Source: Haematospirillum sp. H4485
GTDB taxonomy: Bacteria > Pseudomonadota > Alphaproteobacteria > Rhodospirillales > Rhodospirillaceae
Reading direction: 5' to 3'
Assembly: GCF_012102745.1 (NCBI RefSeq)
Contig: NZ_JAAVSY010000008.1
Span: forward strand, 42,408 to 106,407
DNA: 64,000 bases
This document shows positions 39,372 to 49,576 of this stretch, piece by piece (the stretch's first letter is position 1; each line of letters starts with the position of its first letter). A program made the translations under genes and the position numbers. A model generated the notes under the pieces. The model had not been told where the DNA came from, did not search any database, and worked only from the letters and a program-made list of their open reading frames with translations.

Positions 39372-42300
39372 TCAAATCCCGCCAGCCATGGAAGCTGCCG
39401 AACCCGCTCCATGGTCACCCTCGTGCGGGATGATGAGATCCCCTGCTCCACCACTGTCACCAAGGCCAGCCAGGTCAAGGCCACCCCCGGCAACGGCACC
39501 ATCAACCATTCCACCGGACACATCGCCGGCGCCAGTATCAAACGTATCACTGCCAAGGGTCACCAGCTGGTCTGCCGCAGCCACACCACCATCATGGCCG
39601 ACCACCGGTACACTGTCATCGGACAGGAAGGTATTCCAGGCATCCCCCCCTGCATCCGGCAGGAAGAACATGGCGGAAACCAGTGGTGTATCGGGCACAG
39701 GGGCATCCGGGACTGTCACCGTAAAGTCAGCACTGGTCTGGGCGGTCGAGCCATTGGACTCTGTTGAAACAGCGGTCAGGGTCATCGGAAACTCAGCCGC
39801 ATCACCGGATGGCGGCGTGAAGGTCAGATCCGTCAACTCGGATTGCTGGAGTTGATAGCTGGAAGTCGAAGCATCCCACGTTCCCGCTGACAGACTCCCC
39901 TCCGGAGCACCGGTCAGGGTCAGTGACAGCGTCTCGGAGCTGTCAACAAGATTGGCGGCAAGGGACAAGGCAACCGGGGCACCGCTGTCTGCCACGACGG
40001 ATTGTGCAGAAACATCGGGGGGATCGGCAACAGGGTCAACAGTAATGGTGAACGAGTCTGAAGTCGTTGCAGTATCACTATTGGCTTTCTCTGTTGACGT
40101 TGCAGACACAGAGAATGTCCAGGTACCACTTTCATGTTCAGGGGCAGTAAAGGTCAGGCCCGTCAGTTGCGCCGAGGTCAAGGTCCAGCTGCCGTCTCCA
40201 TTGTTGGTTCCCGCCGACAGAGCAGCACCATGCGGCACGCCAGAAACGGTAACAGACAGGGTCTCGGAGCCATCTGTATCGACAAGAGCCGCCGCAATAT
40301 CAAGCGCAATAGGCTGGTCTTCCTGCCCGGATACATTCGATACAGACAGGGAAGGAGCATCAGCCACAGCATCAATCGTCACATGTACCGGGCGGTAGGG
40401 ACTGTCCCCCAACCCGGCTGAGGATGCTGTCGTGTCGCCATCCGTACTGATGGCGCGCACCCCAAGAGTAAAGCTTTCATCACTGTCAGCGGGGGGAACA
40501 ACCTTGAAAGCCCCGGACCCGGCTGCCATGATCTGGGCAACCTCGGCTGCCGAGAACGTCCAGGCACCACCAGCCCCATGGGTTCCAACCGCATTGTCGG
40601 ACAGGGTGAAAGACGCACCAGCAGGCACATCAACAATTTCCAGCGTCAGGGACTCAGGCGTAGCATGAGGGCCTGTTGTCCCATGCGCAAGCCCCAGATC
40701 AATGGCGATACCCGTATCTTCCTGCCCATGTACGTGGGCAGGGGGTTCGATATCCGGTGTATCTGCCTGCGCGACAACCTCAACAGCAAAGGACTGGCTT
40801 TGCGATACGGCACCACTGCGCAGGCCGTTCTCCCACGCTGTGGCCGTCACATTGACCGTCATGGAGCCGTTGTAATCCTGAGGCGGCACAATGTGGAGAC
40901 CCGACAGGTCCGACGTATCCAGCACCCATTTCCCATTGCCTGTGTTGGCTCCGGCAACGGTCATGGCCCCGTCAGCCGCCACATGCACCAGCGTGGCCCC
41001 TACGGGGACATCCAGAACCAGGGACAGGGATTCCGATCCGTCGGTATCAGTCAGGGATGCGGCAATATCCAGGGCAATCGCCGTATCCTCCGTCCCGGAG
41101 AAGGCAAAGGGACCAGACTGGGACGGGGTCACAACAACAGACGGCATATCCGCTACCGGCGTGATATGCACCGTCACCACATGCTGGGTTTCCTTGGTAT
41201 CTGCACCATCGGCCGTTACCGCTTTCAGGACAAAGCTGACATCACCGGCCACATTGGCTGCCGGCAGAACATGCAGATCCTGCACCTGGGCCAAGGTCAA
41301 GGAAGACAGGTCGGGCACCGGCTGTCCTGCACCATCAACAAATGTCACCTTTGACGCATCGGCACCAAGCACCGCAAGTGATGTCAGGGTCTCGCTGCTG
41401 TCGATCAGGCTGGCCGACAGGTTCAGGGCAATGGCCCCGCCATCTTCAGTGCCGGTTGCCGGAGCTGCAGACAACGCCGCACCATCAGCAACCGCCGTCA
41501 CATCCAGCGTGAAGTCCTGCTCCACGCTGGCCTGCCCTCCCTCCAGCTCTGTTGCAACACCGGTCACATAGATCTTCAGGGGCCCTGAATAATGCTCGGC
41601 AGACGGAACAGACGGATCCCGCACCAGGGTCAGGCTGGATATGTCAGCCGCCGCAACAGAGTAAACCGCATACACAGCGGCGCCACCGGCATTGAGGGCA
41701 AAGGCCGGCTGTCCGTCGCCACCACCAACGGTATCGTAGCGCAGCGGCGGGGCATCAACCGACAACACAAACCCCTGTGGCACCTTGATCAAGGCACTGG
41801 CGGTCTCCGAACCATCCACGTCGTTGGTTGTAACCGTAATGCCGGACAGGGACAGGGGAGCATCCTCGCTGCCCGACAACGGGGTGCCGGATAGCGTGGG
41901 AGTGTCGGCTTCCGGTACCAAAGACACGGCGCGGATAAAGGCGCCGCCCGCAACCGGATCACCGCTGCCGTTATACCCTTCCACGGTCAGGATGATGGTC
42001 CCGCCATACATCCCCTTTCCCAGACCAAGCGCCAGACCGGGAGGCGAAAAACCAGAAGGCGTCACATGGTTCAGCCCTTCAACGGCCGTACCACTTCCGC
42101 CCAGATCCTCTGGTGGGGTGAAGACAAGGGATGGAATATCTGCCGCGGCAATTTTCCACACCCCGTTGCCCATATCCGTCCCTGCGGAGAACGAAGCCCC
42201 GGCCGGAACACCGCTGATAACCACCTCGGCCACATCAGAAGGCATGTTGCCCAGATTAAGCGAAGTAACCGGCACATCTTCCACGCCGTGTATAACGCCG

Positions 42301-45300
42301 TCCCCACCCCAATGGACTGAGCCATCATGGCCATTGCCATTGCCACCACCATGATGACCACCGCCACCGCCGTGGTTCCAGTTCAGGTTCAGGGTTGTCT
42401 CGGTGCTGGCCACGCGGTCAGCCCCGGTTCCGTCCGGTTCCACCGCAATGGCTTTCAGGCCCAAGGTCAGGGACGAAACGGGGGTGTAGGTCCCGCCTCC
42501 GCTCATCTCACCCCATGGGGCCCAGACTTTTATGATGCCATCGGGGATGGATCCGTCCGAAGCACGCAGACTGTCCAAAGTTTGCGGATCCAGGGTCCAG
42601 GTTCCGTCGCCGTTGTTGCGGCCGATCTGGTTCAAGCTGCCGTCGGGCATTTCCTGCACCAGGACAACCCCGTTGACCATGCCGCTGACCTGAAGACCAA
42701 CTTTCTCAGATCCGTCGGGAACATAGGTTCCACCAACCAGATGACCAACCTCGCCACTGGCAACGGACAAATGAACATCCAGAGGCGACCCGATCGGGGC
42801 TGTACCCTGAACCGAGGCTGAAAGCTCCGGCGTATCGGCAACCGGATTGACCACAATGGTCCGCCCGACATTGAAGGTTGCCTGCACACCTCCGGCATCC
42901 CGAACCGTTACCTGAAGGGTGTAGGGAACATCAGCACCGTCCCCCCCCAGATCCTGACGCCCGTCCAGGGGCTGCAACTTCAGAACCGTCTGCCCGGACA
43001 GATTCGCATCATAACGCCCAAGAGAGGCGTTCCACGTCAACTCTGCCCCGGATCCATTGGTCACCTTGAAGCCAGACAAGTGTGTTGTCAGATACAGGCT
43101 GCTGACTGTCTCCGAGCCATCACTGTCGCCGGCACTGACCGTCAGGGGAATGGTCAGCGGGCTGTCCTCGCGCCCTGCATCCGGGCTGGCCACATGCGGG
43201 GCATCAACAACCGCATTGACGCGAATGTCCAGGGGATGGTTCTCGACCCTCACACTGCCGTCATTTTCCGTACTGCGGATCTCCAGCCCGATACGCACAT
43301 CGGTACCACCCGGGAAGGCATTGGAGAAATCCTTGGGTGACACAAGCTTCAGATTCCCGGCCTCGGAAGCCGCCACAGACCAGCGATCACCACCCAGGGG
43401 CACCAGAGCCTTCTCCGGAACACCGGTCAGCGTGAAGCCGGATGGAAGCGCTGACAGATCCAGAACATAGCTGGCTTTTTCCGATCCATCGGTATCCACC
43501 ATCGGAATACCACTGATATTCAGGTCAATGGCCGTATCCTCGGATCCGGTCCGGGTTATGACCGTACCATCCGCCAGGGCACTGCCATCTGCTACCCCAC
43601 GCAAGTCAACGGATATTGTTTTTACTGTACTTGCCACGTTGTCCGCATCCGCCGGACCACCGGTTTCCGTCGTGCGTATTTCCGCGGTGAAGGTAAAATC
43701 CTTGTTGGAGTTGGCCGGGGGCATCATGTGCAAACCCGACAACTGGGCTTCGGAGAGGGTCCAGACCGTCTGCCCGCCAACACTGGATGTCACACCGGTC
43801 AGTTCTTGGAAAACCCCGCCAATCATGTGGCCAAACGTCACACCATCGGGCAGGCCGGACAGAATGACGGAGATCACTTCCGAGCCATCGTTGTCCGGTG
43901 TCTGCGGGTCGATATAGACCGCCAGCGGCGTATCTTCATTGCCTACAACGGTTTTGATGACAGCAACAGGTGTATCAGCAACCGGATCAACTGTGACCTT
44001 GAAATCCGTACTCTGCGCACGCGCAGCGCTGGCACCTGCCCCCCCTTCTGTACCCGGATCATACCAGGACACGCGCATGGTCAGGGAGACCGGGTCATTG
44101 GTTGACGCATGCTCCGGCAATTCCAGACGCAGCCCTGACAAATCAGGGCTGCTGTTCACACCGCCATGGTCAGCCGGGGAATACCGCCATACTCCCCCCC
44201 CGGCATCAACGATACCCGCAGCTCCCGCCAGCTTCCAGCCATTGGGAACACCCATGATCTCCACGGCATAAACACGTTCGGAGCCATCGGTATCGTGCAG
44301 GGTGGCAGACAGGTTGAGGGGAAACACATTGGCACCGCCAATTCCTTGATCTTCCTTGCCGGTTACATCAGCAGCTGTCAGGACAATATCATCAGCAACA
44401 GCCGTAACCTTGACAGCTCCACTGACATTCGTCACCCGACTGGCCGTCATCCCACTGGCTGTGTCTTCCGTGCCGACACCAAAGACCACACTGATATCAC
44501 GGTCACTGTCCGGAGACGGCCTGACCGTTAAACCCTCAACTGCAAACCGGTCGGCAGCAGCCCCATCAGCCACCTGAATGGCGTCCGTCGGAATATCGAT
44601 CTTGTACTGGTAAACGGTTGATCCGCTGCCGGTGGAAAAAGACCCGGTCTGGATGGTCAATACCTGTTCGGGTTGACCGGGAAGCGCAACCTTCCACACG
44701 CTGCCCACCATATCGGGATCATTGGAGTATATGGAAACGGTCGTGACCTTCTCCTGCCCCGGTGCCCCGCTGGCATCGCCTGATGTTGCGTTGTCACGGT
44801 CAACAAGGGTAAAGACCGGCCGCCAGGCAATCGTCGTATCTTCAAGACCGGACACACTCTGTCCGGACGTACTGACACCATCAGATACCGGCGCAACCAC
44901 AACAGGGACTGTCATGACAGACGGAGCCGACACGCTACCATCCTGCTCGACAGACACAGCACTGACCGTCAGGGTATAGGAGCCGGCATAATTCCCGGAT
45001 GTACTTCCCTTGGCCAGAACAGACAGGGATGCAACATCACCTGCGGGCAAGGGCGCCAAGGTCACCGAGCCATCCGGATTGACGGTGGCGGGAACAGCAG
45101 GGGCAGTCCCGGATGTACCAAGATGGAATGTGCTTCCTGCCGGCATCCCCGACAGGGTCAGCACCACATTTTCAGACCCGTCGTTATCTGACAGGGAAGC
45201 AGACAGGTTCAACGCGATACGGGTATCTTCGTTACCGGCTGCCGGTGCACTGGCGGACACCACAGCCCCATCCGCAACCCCGGCAACCGAAACAGAAACC

Positions 45301-47240
45301 AGGGTCACCTCACTGGCAGACTGAGGTCCCAGGGCAACCGGCTGACCTTCGGTTGAAGTTGCCGTCACTGTGGCATTGATGGTGCCGCTGAAATTCAGCG
45401 GTGGTGTCAGCAGAAGCCCGGGCAGATCCGCCGAAGTCAGTGACCAGGATCCATCCGGCTGCTGTGTCCCGCTGCTCAGGGTCGTTCCAGAAGGAAGGCC
45501 AGAGACCGTGATTGTCAGGCTTTCCGAACCATCGGTATCAGTGAGGGCCGCCTGAATATCAAAAGGTACTGCCGTATCTTCCTGGCCAGAGACCGGAAGT
45601 GACGCAGTCAAGGTCGGTGCATCCACAACCGGAGCAATCGTAACCGGAACCGTTTGCAGGATGCTGGCTGTATCACCATCCTGTTCTGTTGATACAGCAG
45701 TCACAACCAAGTTGAACGAGCCACTGTAGTTTGGCGGAGGATTAAGCTGCAAGCCGGCCAGCTCTGCCGGCGACAGGGTCCAGCTTCCATCCGCACCCTG
45801 TGTTCCCTGGTTGAGGGTTGCGCCAGCCGGAAGCCCGGAAATCACAACGGACAGCGTTTCTGAAGTGTCCTGAAGATTGGCATTGATCGTCAAAGGAAGG
45901 GCCGTATCTTCAACGCCGGAAGCAGGAGGCGCGACCGCCAGTGTCGGCGTATCGGCAACACCGGTAATGGTCAGTGACACAGATGTATCAACAGAGGCCG
46001 ATTGCTGTTCCGGCAGGGCTGCTGGCTGGCCTTCGGTCGAGGTTGCCTTCACCGTGGCATTGATGGTGCCGCTGAAATCAGCCGGAGGTCTCAATGTCAG
46101 GCCCGGCAAATCACCCGGGGACAGGGTCCAAGACCCGTCGGCCTGCTGCGTTCCCTTGCTCAGGGTCGTCCCCGCCGGCAGGCCGGACACTGTTATGCTC
46201 AGGCTTTCCGAACCATCGGTATCTGTCAATGAAGCCTGAATATGAAAGGGAACGTCTGTATCCTCTGCTCCAACCGTCAAGGCAGGAACATCCAGAGCCG
46301 GGGCGTCCGCTACCGGTGTCACGGTAACTGGCAATACCGTTGCAGTGCTGGCCGTATCGCCGGCCGTTCCGGTGGTCGTTGCCGTCACAGTCACCGCAAG
46401 CTCGCCGCTGAAATTCGACGGCGGTGTCAGCTGAAGGCCAGCGAGATCAGCAGCAGAAACCCGCCAGCTGGTCGCATCAATGGGAGTGCCTGCGCTCAGC
46501 ACAGTCCCTGCCGGCAGATTACTGATCACAATATCCAGGATCCCCACCCCCGGGCTGGACAAGGTAATTGACAGAGCAATACCATTATCTTCAGCACCTA
46601 TAGCCGGAACAAGGGACACGACCGGAGCCACAGCCGGAATCTGAACCGTTTGTTGCTGATCTTCAGGAACGACAGGGGCCGTGGCCACAGTGGTATCCTG
46701 CGTATCCCCGGGCACTGGTGGGGCATTGGCCTGCTCCGGAGCAACGATAACAGGGGCACCCTGTACCGCAGCAACCGGTGAAGCTGGCAGGTCCGGCTGC
46801 AGGGGTTCAGCCCCGGCAGCTGCCGATGGTGAAAGAGGGTCTACAGAAGAAGGCGTGTTCTCGGAACTGGCAGGCGGCGGGTTAACTGCCCCGGCATCAA
46901 TGATACCGTCCGGAATACCCTGGTTTCCACCTTCGGTCGCAGCAACACCGGGAGCGGGCGTTGGCACCGTATCAAGCTCACCGCCAATAACCTGTACGTC
47001 GGCCTCCGACCGGCTGCCGGTGTGCAAGACACCCAAGTTACCCACGTTCTGGGGTGAATCCTGCTCTGGCTCATCGATAGACCGGGCGAGCGCATCCATC
47101 TCGCCATCGACTTCATCATCCCCGACAGCGGCAGACACGGCTGCACGCTCACCTGTCGACTGCCCATCGGTGACAGGTGTTTCGGAGCTCAGGATTTCTA
47201 TTTCCTCAGGCTCAACCAGACGGGGAGCTTCATCGGCCAT
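39372..47240 (-). CDS. Giant Ig-like repeat protein, probable cell-surface or secreted adhesin
   Basis: A predicted 2622-residue protein. The first 230 residues are acidic, then proline- and alanine-rich, without a Sec signal. The rest is about 18 repeats of 100-150 residues; 16 start with a G-x-E-D element (GQEDTAVPFDI, GTEDTAIALDI). The consensus continues as LTDTDGSESL, SGLPAGTTLS, a GSWTLS step, LTPPxxFSG and ATSTE. This is the cadherin/Ig-like style of giant type I-secreted adhesins. A glycine-histidine stretch lies near residues 1620-1650. The last 110 residues are glycine- and aspartate-rich but contain no RTX nonapeptides, so export by type I secretion is only inferred. ATG 47240 follows AAGGA. 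No secretion or regulatory genes are adjacent. Confidence 0.85.
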   Translation of the reverse strand: MADEAPRLVEPEEIEILSSETPVTDGQSTGERAAVSAAVGDDEVDGEMDALARSIDEPEQDSPQNVGNLGVLHTGSRSEADVQVIGGELDTVPTPAPGVAATEGGNQGIPDGIIDAGAVNPPPASSENTPSSVDPLSPSAAAGAEPLQPDLPASPVAAVQGAPVIVAPEQANAPPVPGDTQDTTVATAPVVPEDQQQTVQIPAVAPVVSLVPAIGAEDNGIALSITLSSPGVGILDIVISNLPAGTVLSAGTPIDATSWRVSAADLAGLQLTPPSNFSGELAVTVTATTTGTAGDTASTATVLPVTVTPVADAPALDVPALTVGAEDTDVPFHIQASLTDTDGSESLSITVSGLPAGTTLSKGTQQADGSWTLSPGDLPGLTLRPPADFSGTINATVKATSTEGQPAALPEQQSASVDTSVSLTITGVADTPTLAVAPPASGVEDTALPLTINANLQDTSETLSVVISGLPAGATLNQGTQGADGSWTLSPAELAGLQLNPPPNYSGSFNLVVTAVSTEQDGDTASILQTVPVTIAPVVDAPTLTASLPVSGQEDTAVPFDIQAALTDTDGSESLTITVSGLPSGTTLSSGTQQPDGSWSLTSADLPGLLLTPPLNFSGTINATVTATSTEGQPVALGPQSASEVTLVSVSVAGVADGAVVSASAPAAGNEDTRIALNLSASLSDNDGSENVVLTLSGMPAGSTFHLGTSGTAPAVPATVNPDGSVTLAPLPAGDVASLSVLAKGSTSGNYAGSYTLTVSAVSVEQDGSVSAPSVMTVPVVVAPVSDGVSTSGQSVSGLEDTTIAWRPVFTLVDRDNATSGDASGAPGQEKVTTVSIYSNDPDMVGSVWKVALPGQPEQVLTIQTGSFSTGSGSTVYQYKIDIPTDAIQVADGAAADRFAVEGLTVRPSPDSDRDISVVFGVGTEDTASGMTASRVTNVSGAVKVTAVADDIVLTAADVTGKEDQGIGGANVFPLNLSATLHDTDGSERVYAVEIMGVPNGWKLAGAAGIVDAGGGVWRYSPADHGGVNSSPDLSGLRLELPEHASTNDPVSLTMRVSWYDPGTEGGAGASAARAQSTDFKVTVDPVADTPVAVIKTVVGNEDTPLAVYIDPQTPDNDGSEVISVILSGLPDGVTFGHMIGGVFQELTGVTSSVGGQTVWTLSEAQLSGLHMMPPANSNKDFTFTAEIRTTETGGPADADNVASTVKTISVDLRGVADGSALADGTVITRTGSEDTAIDLNISGIPMVDTDGSEKASYVLDLSALPSGFTLTGVPEKALVPLGGDRWSVAASEAGNLKLVSPKDFSNAFPGGTDVRIGLEIRSTENDGSVRVENHPLDIRVNAVVDAPHVASPDAGREDSPLTIPLTVSAGDSDGSETVSSLYLTTHLSGFKVTNGSGAELTWNASLGRYDANLSGQTVLKLQPLDGRQDLGGDGADVPYTLQVTVRDAGGVQATFNVGRTIVVNPVADTPELSASVQGTAPIGSPLDVHLSVASGEVGHLVGGTYVPDGSEKVGLQVSGMVNGVVLVQEMPDGSLNQIGRNNGDGTWTLDPQTLDSLRASDGSIPDGIIKVWAPWGEMSGGGTYTPVSSLTLGLKAIAVEPDGTGADRVASTETTLNLNWNHGGGGGHHGGGNGNGHDGSVHWGGDGVIHGVEDVPVTSLNLGNMPSDVAEVVISGVPAGASFSAGTDMGNGVWKIAAADIPSLVFTPPEDLGGSGTAVEGLNHVTPSGFSPPGLALGLGKGMYGGTIILTVEGYNGSGDPVAGGAFIRAVSLVPEADTPTLSGTPLSGSEDAPLSLSGITVTTNDVDGSETASALIKVPQGFVLSVDAPPLRYDTVGGGDGQPAFALNAGGAAVYAVYSVAAADISSLTLVRDPSVPSAEHYSGPLKIYVTGVATELEGGQASVEQDFTLDVTAVADGAALSAAPATGTEDGGAIALNLSASLIDSSETLTSLAVLGADASKVTFVDGAGQPVPDLSSLTLAQVQDLHVLPAANVAGDVSFVLKAVTADGADTKETQHVVTVHITPVADMPSVVVTPSQSGPFAFSGTEDTAIALDIAASLTDTDGSESLSLVLDVPVGATLVHVAADGAMTVAGANTGNGKWVLDTSDLSGLHIVPPQDYNGSMTVNVTATAWENGLRSGAVSQSQSFAVEVVAQADTPDIEPPAHVHGQEDTGIAIDLGLAHGTTGPHATPESLTLEIVDVPAGASFTLSDNAVGTHGAGGAWTFSAAEVAQIMAAGSGAFKVVPPADSDESFTLGVRAISTDGDTTASSAGLGDSPYRPVHVTIDAVADAPSLSVSNVSGQEDQPIALDIAAALVDTDGSETLSVTVSGVPHGAALSAGTNNGDGSWTLTSAQLTGLTFTAPEHESGTWTFSVSATSTEKANSDTATTSDSFTITVDPVADPPDVSAQSVVADSGAPVALSLAANLVDSSETLSLTLTGAPEGSLSAGTWDASTSSYQLQQSELTDLTFTPPSGDAAEFPMTLTAVSTESNGSTAQTSADFTVTVPDAPVPDTPLVSAMFFLPDAGGDAWNTFLSDDSVPVVGHDGGVAAADQLVTLGSDTFDTGAGDVSGGMVDGAVAGGGLDLAGLGDSGGAGDLIIPHEGDHGAGSAASMAGGI

Positions 47241-47590
47241 CGCACATTCCTTGCACTGCCCCCTCCAGCGGGGATAGCCCAATCCCGTATCCCGGCAGCA
47301 TCACGGGCTGGAAAACCCGCCATACCGGATACGATACGCACACCCAGGAAACAACACTCCGGGGCAAGCACCGCGGCGCGCCGATACAAACAAGGCCGCA
47401 CCATGCAGCTCGTCTGGATTCAGAAGCGACGACAGGAACACGATATCCTGCCCATACGCGAATCCCGCATACACAGCCGCACCACATTGTAGCATCAGCA
47501 CAGCCGTGCTTTCAGCCCAACCGGTACATTTATTGTCTGCATAGAAACGTATTTGTTCATGAAGAACAAAAACAAGGGATAACAAGCATC
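47241..47590. other. Long spacer upstream of the giant repeat gene
   Basis: This 350-base gap lies between two minus-strand genes and must contain the promoter of the giant gene. The part from 47525 to 47590 is AT-rich and includes the eight-base palindrome TTCATGAA. Short open frames cross it but have no ribosome site or recognisable motif. I see no RNA gene. Confidence 0.5.
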
Positions 47591-47866
47591 CTAGTTACGG
47601 TCTTCGCCCAGACTCATGATGCCGATACCCATACTGACACTGCCAAAGGTAACAAAAAGACCGAAAAAAAGCAGCCCCGTATAAAGAACCGGGTGATCAG
47701 ACCGAAAAGAAAGTGTACGAATATTTCCAATATCAAGCCACAGTATCATAATGCCGCACAACAAAGCCCCTGCACACCCTGCCAACAGATGCTGGAACAG
47801 GAATTTCAGGGCCTTCTTTTCCTGAGGACTCACCGGCACACCGCACTCTCCCTCAGGATGATCCAT
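47591..47866 (-). CDS. Small two-helix membrane protein
   Basis: A 91-residue protein beginning MDHPEGECGVPVSPQEKKAL, with two hydrophobic segments (HLLAGCAGALLCGIMILWL and VLYTGLLFFGLFVTFGSVSMG), so it probably spans the inner membrane twice. I do not recognise a family with certainty. ATG 47866 overlaps the end of the cinA-like gene by 14 bases, which supports it as a real, coupled gene over the longer reading that lies entirely within that gene. Confidence 0.7.
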   Translation of the reverse strand: MDHPEGECGVPVSPQEKKALKFLFQHLLAGCAGALLCGIMILWLDIGNIRTLSFRSDHPVLYTGLLFFGLFVTFGSVSMGIGIMSLGEDRN

Positions 47867-48623
47867 CAGCCGCAGCGGCGTGGTCGGCAAAGAACGGCTC
47901 AACACCAAGCGCCCGCATGGCATCGGCAACAGCAGCAGCAGCCTGATCCAATCGTTCCGGATCCGTGCCACGGGCAACAATACTGACGCCATAGCCTGTC
48001 GGGGTCATGAAAGGGTAGCTGCCGATGTCAACATCAGGAAACGACGCCTGTATCCCCCCCAAGGACGCAGCAAGGTCGCTTTCACGTACCGCGGCTGAAA
48101 CAGCCCTGGAAACAATCGCAGCCCCGCCAGCCAGCCCCGGTTTCAACAGGTCAAAGCAGGCTGCCGCAATGCGGGGAACACCAGCCAGAATATACACGTT
48201 CCCGATACAAAACCCCGGAGCTGCACTGACCGGATTGTCCAGAAGAGCCGCCCCGACAGGAATACGGGCCATACGAAGCCGTGCCGGGGTCAAGTGTTCG
48301 GGACCGTAATAATCACGCAACCGCTTTACTGCATCGGGGTTTTGCTCCAGCTCAACCCCGAAAGCCGCTGAAACAGCCTCAGCCGTAATATCATCGTGCG
48401 TTGGGCCTATGCCCCCGGTTGTGAAAACAAGATCGAAACGATCCCGGACATCGTGCAAGGCTGAAACAATCGCCTCGTGCATATCGGGTATGATACGGGC
48501 CTCTTTCAAGGCAATACCAATCCCGGCCAGACCTGTTGCAATCATGGGAATGTTCGCATCACGCGTTCGCCCGGACAGGACCTCGTTGCCAATAACAAGA
48601 ACACAGGCTGTACGGTCGGGCAT
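47853..48623 (-). CDS. CinA-like molybdopterin-binding domain protein
   Basis: A 256-residue protein of the COG1058 family, the amino-terminal MoaB/MogA-like domain of CinA (nicotinamide nucleotide repair and competence-linked). Blocks are VLVIGNEVLSGRTRDANIPM, FTTGGIGPTHDDITAEAVS and LDNPVSAAPGFCIGN, then an LAGVPRI loop. The carboxy-terminal nicotinamide-mononucleotide deamidase domain of full CinA is absent, as in most alphaproteobacterial members. ATG 48623 is the start. Confidence 0.88.
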   Translation of the reverse strand: MPDRTACVLVIGNEVLSGRTRDANIPMIATGLAGIGIALKEARIIPDMHEAIVSALHDVRDRFDLVFTTGGIGPTHDDITAEAVSAAFGVELEQNPDAVKRLRDYYGPEHLTPARLRMARIPVGAALLDNPVSAAPGFCIGNVYILAGVPRIAAACFDLLKPGLAGGAAIVSRAVSAAVRESDLAASLGGIQASFPDVDIGSYPFMTPTGYGVSIVARGTDPERLDQAAAAVADAMRALGVEPFFADHAAAADGSS

Positions 48624-48650
48624 GATACGACACTCCGCAAGACAGGGATA

Positions 48651-48995
48651 TCAATGGTCAGAGCCATGCAGGATCTTGCTTTTCAGCCCGGTTTCATAGG
48701 TCATCCCCGGAGCTGTGACCGAAATGCCATAAGGCCAGCGCGACATGGCCAACCCCTTGCGGGTCAGGGCCTTCCAAACGGCCTCATTGCGCAGGCCCGT
48801 GGCATCAGAAGAAGAAACGACCCAAGATCCAAGGTGAAAATGGTTCCCGTGGGGATCAGGAAACGCGGTAACCATGGGGTCTCCGGTTTCCGGGTCCGGC
48901 TGGCTGGCATCGGGCATCCCGGCCAGGACCTGAAGCAAGGTCAGGGTCTTCAACTGCAGGGAATTGAGCTTCAGAGGGTTATTCTTCGGTGGCAT
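48651..48995 (-). CDS. Conserved-looking hypothetical protein
   Basis: A 114-residue protein I do not recognise by function. It starts at ATG 48995 with GAGG nine bases upstream and a lysine- and leucine-rich first helix (LKLNSLQLKTLTLLQVLAG). A middle stretch TAFPDPHGNHFHLGSWVVSS has three histidines that could bind metal, and WKALTRKGLAMSRWPYGISVT follows. There is no signal peptide or membrane segment. It lies 27 bases upstream of the cinA-like gene on the same strand, so co-transcription is likely. Confidence 0.72.
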   Translation of the reverse strand: MPPKNNPLKLNSLQLKTLTLLQVLAGMPDASQPDPETGDPMVTAFPDPHGNHFHLGSWVVSSSDATGLRNEAVWKALTRKGLAMSRWPYGISVTAPGMTYETGLKSKILHGSDH

Positions 48996-49166
48996 CAACA
49001 GGTTCCTCGATAAAAATAGCCGACAGCCTATCCGGGAACACGTGGAATGAAAAGAGACTGCACACGATACCCACCCCAAAGTGCCTTGGCCTGGCCTTGA
49101 CGACATCAACGCCGCTCCCTAGAGTCCAAGATACAAGCCGACCATGATGACTAAGGAAGAATACAC

Positions 49167-49490
49167 ATGAAGCAGGTGACGGATGACAGCTTTGAAAAAG
49201 ATGTCCTGAAAGCAGAAAAGCCGGTTCTGGTTGATTTCTGGGCAGAATGGTGCGGCCCCTGCCGGACCTTGGCCCCTCTGCTGGACGAACTGTCAGCCGA
49301 AATGGGCGAAACGCTGGAAATCACCAAGATCAACATTGATGAAAACCCGCTGACACCCGGCAAGTACGGGGTCCGTGGCATTCCGACCCTTATGCTGTTC
49401 CACAATGGACAGCTCACGGCAACAAAGGTTGGTGCGCCCCTGATGAAAAGCGTGCTGCAGGACTGGATCAAGACATCGATGCCCAAGTAA
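49167..49490 (+). CDS. trxA: Thioredoxin
   Basis: The 107-residue cytoplasmic thioredoxin reduces protein disulfides, for example in ribonucleotide reductase. The redox motif WCGPC is at residues 28-32 within [20 protein letters not shown], and the cis-proline loop is [15 protein letters not shown] 49167 has AAGGAAG nine bases upstream. A strong terminator follows, so it is probably a single-gene transcript. In related genomes trxA often follows addA; here the two are far apart. Confidence 0.97.
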   Translation: MKQVTDDSFEKDVLKAEKPVLVDFWAEWCGPCRTLAPLLDELSAEMGETLEITKINIDENPLTPGKYGVRGIPTLMLFHNGQLTATKVGAPLMKSVLQDWIKTSMPK

Positions 49491-49530
49491 GGTCTGAAAT
49501 CCGACTTGGCCTTCATGTCGCTGACACAGG

Positions 49531-49556
49531 AAGCCGCCGCTGGCGGCTTTCTTTTC
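49531..49556 (+). terminator. Intrinsic terminator of trxA
   Basis: AAGCCGCC-GCT-GGCGGCTT (49531-49549) is followed by TCTTTTC. A GC-rich eight-bp stem with a tight loop and pyrimidine tail, 40 bases after the trxA stop. Confidence 0.88.
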
Positions 49557-49576
49557 GATCAAAAGGGGCACACAGC

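Noticed and set aside
39372..47240. Regular repeats taken as a CRISPR-like or satellite array
   Set aside because: Repeats are protein-level, in frame and diverged at DNA level, with no constant short repeat or spacer pattern.
47301..47585. 94-codon minus-strand frame upstream of the giant gene
   Set aside because: Begins with TTG without a ribosome site and has no recognisable pattern. The gap is better read as promoter DNA.
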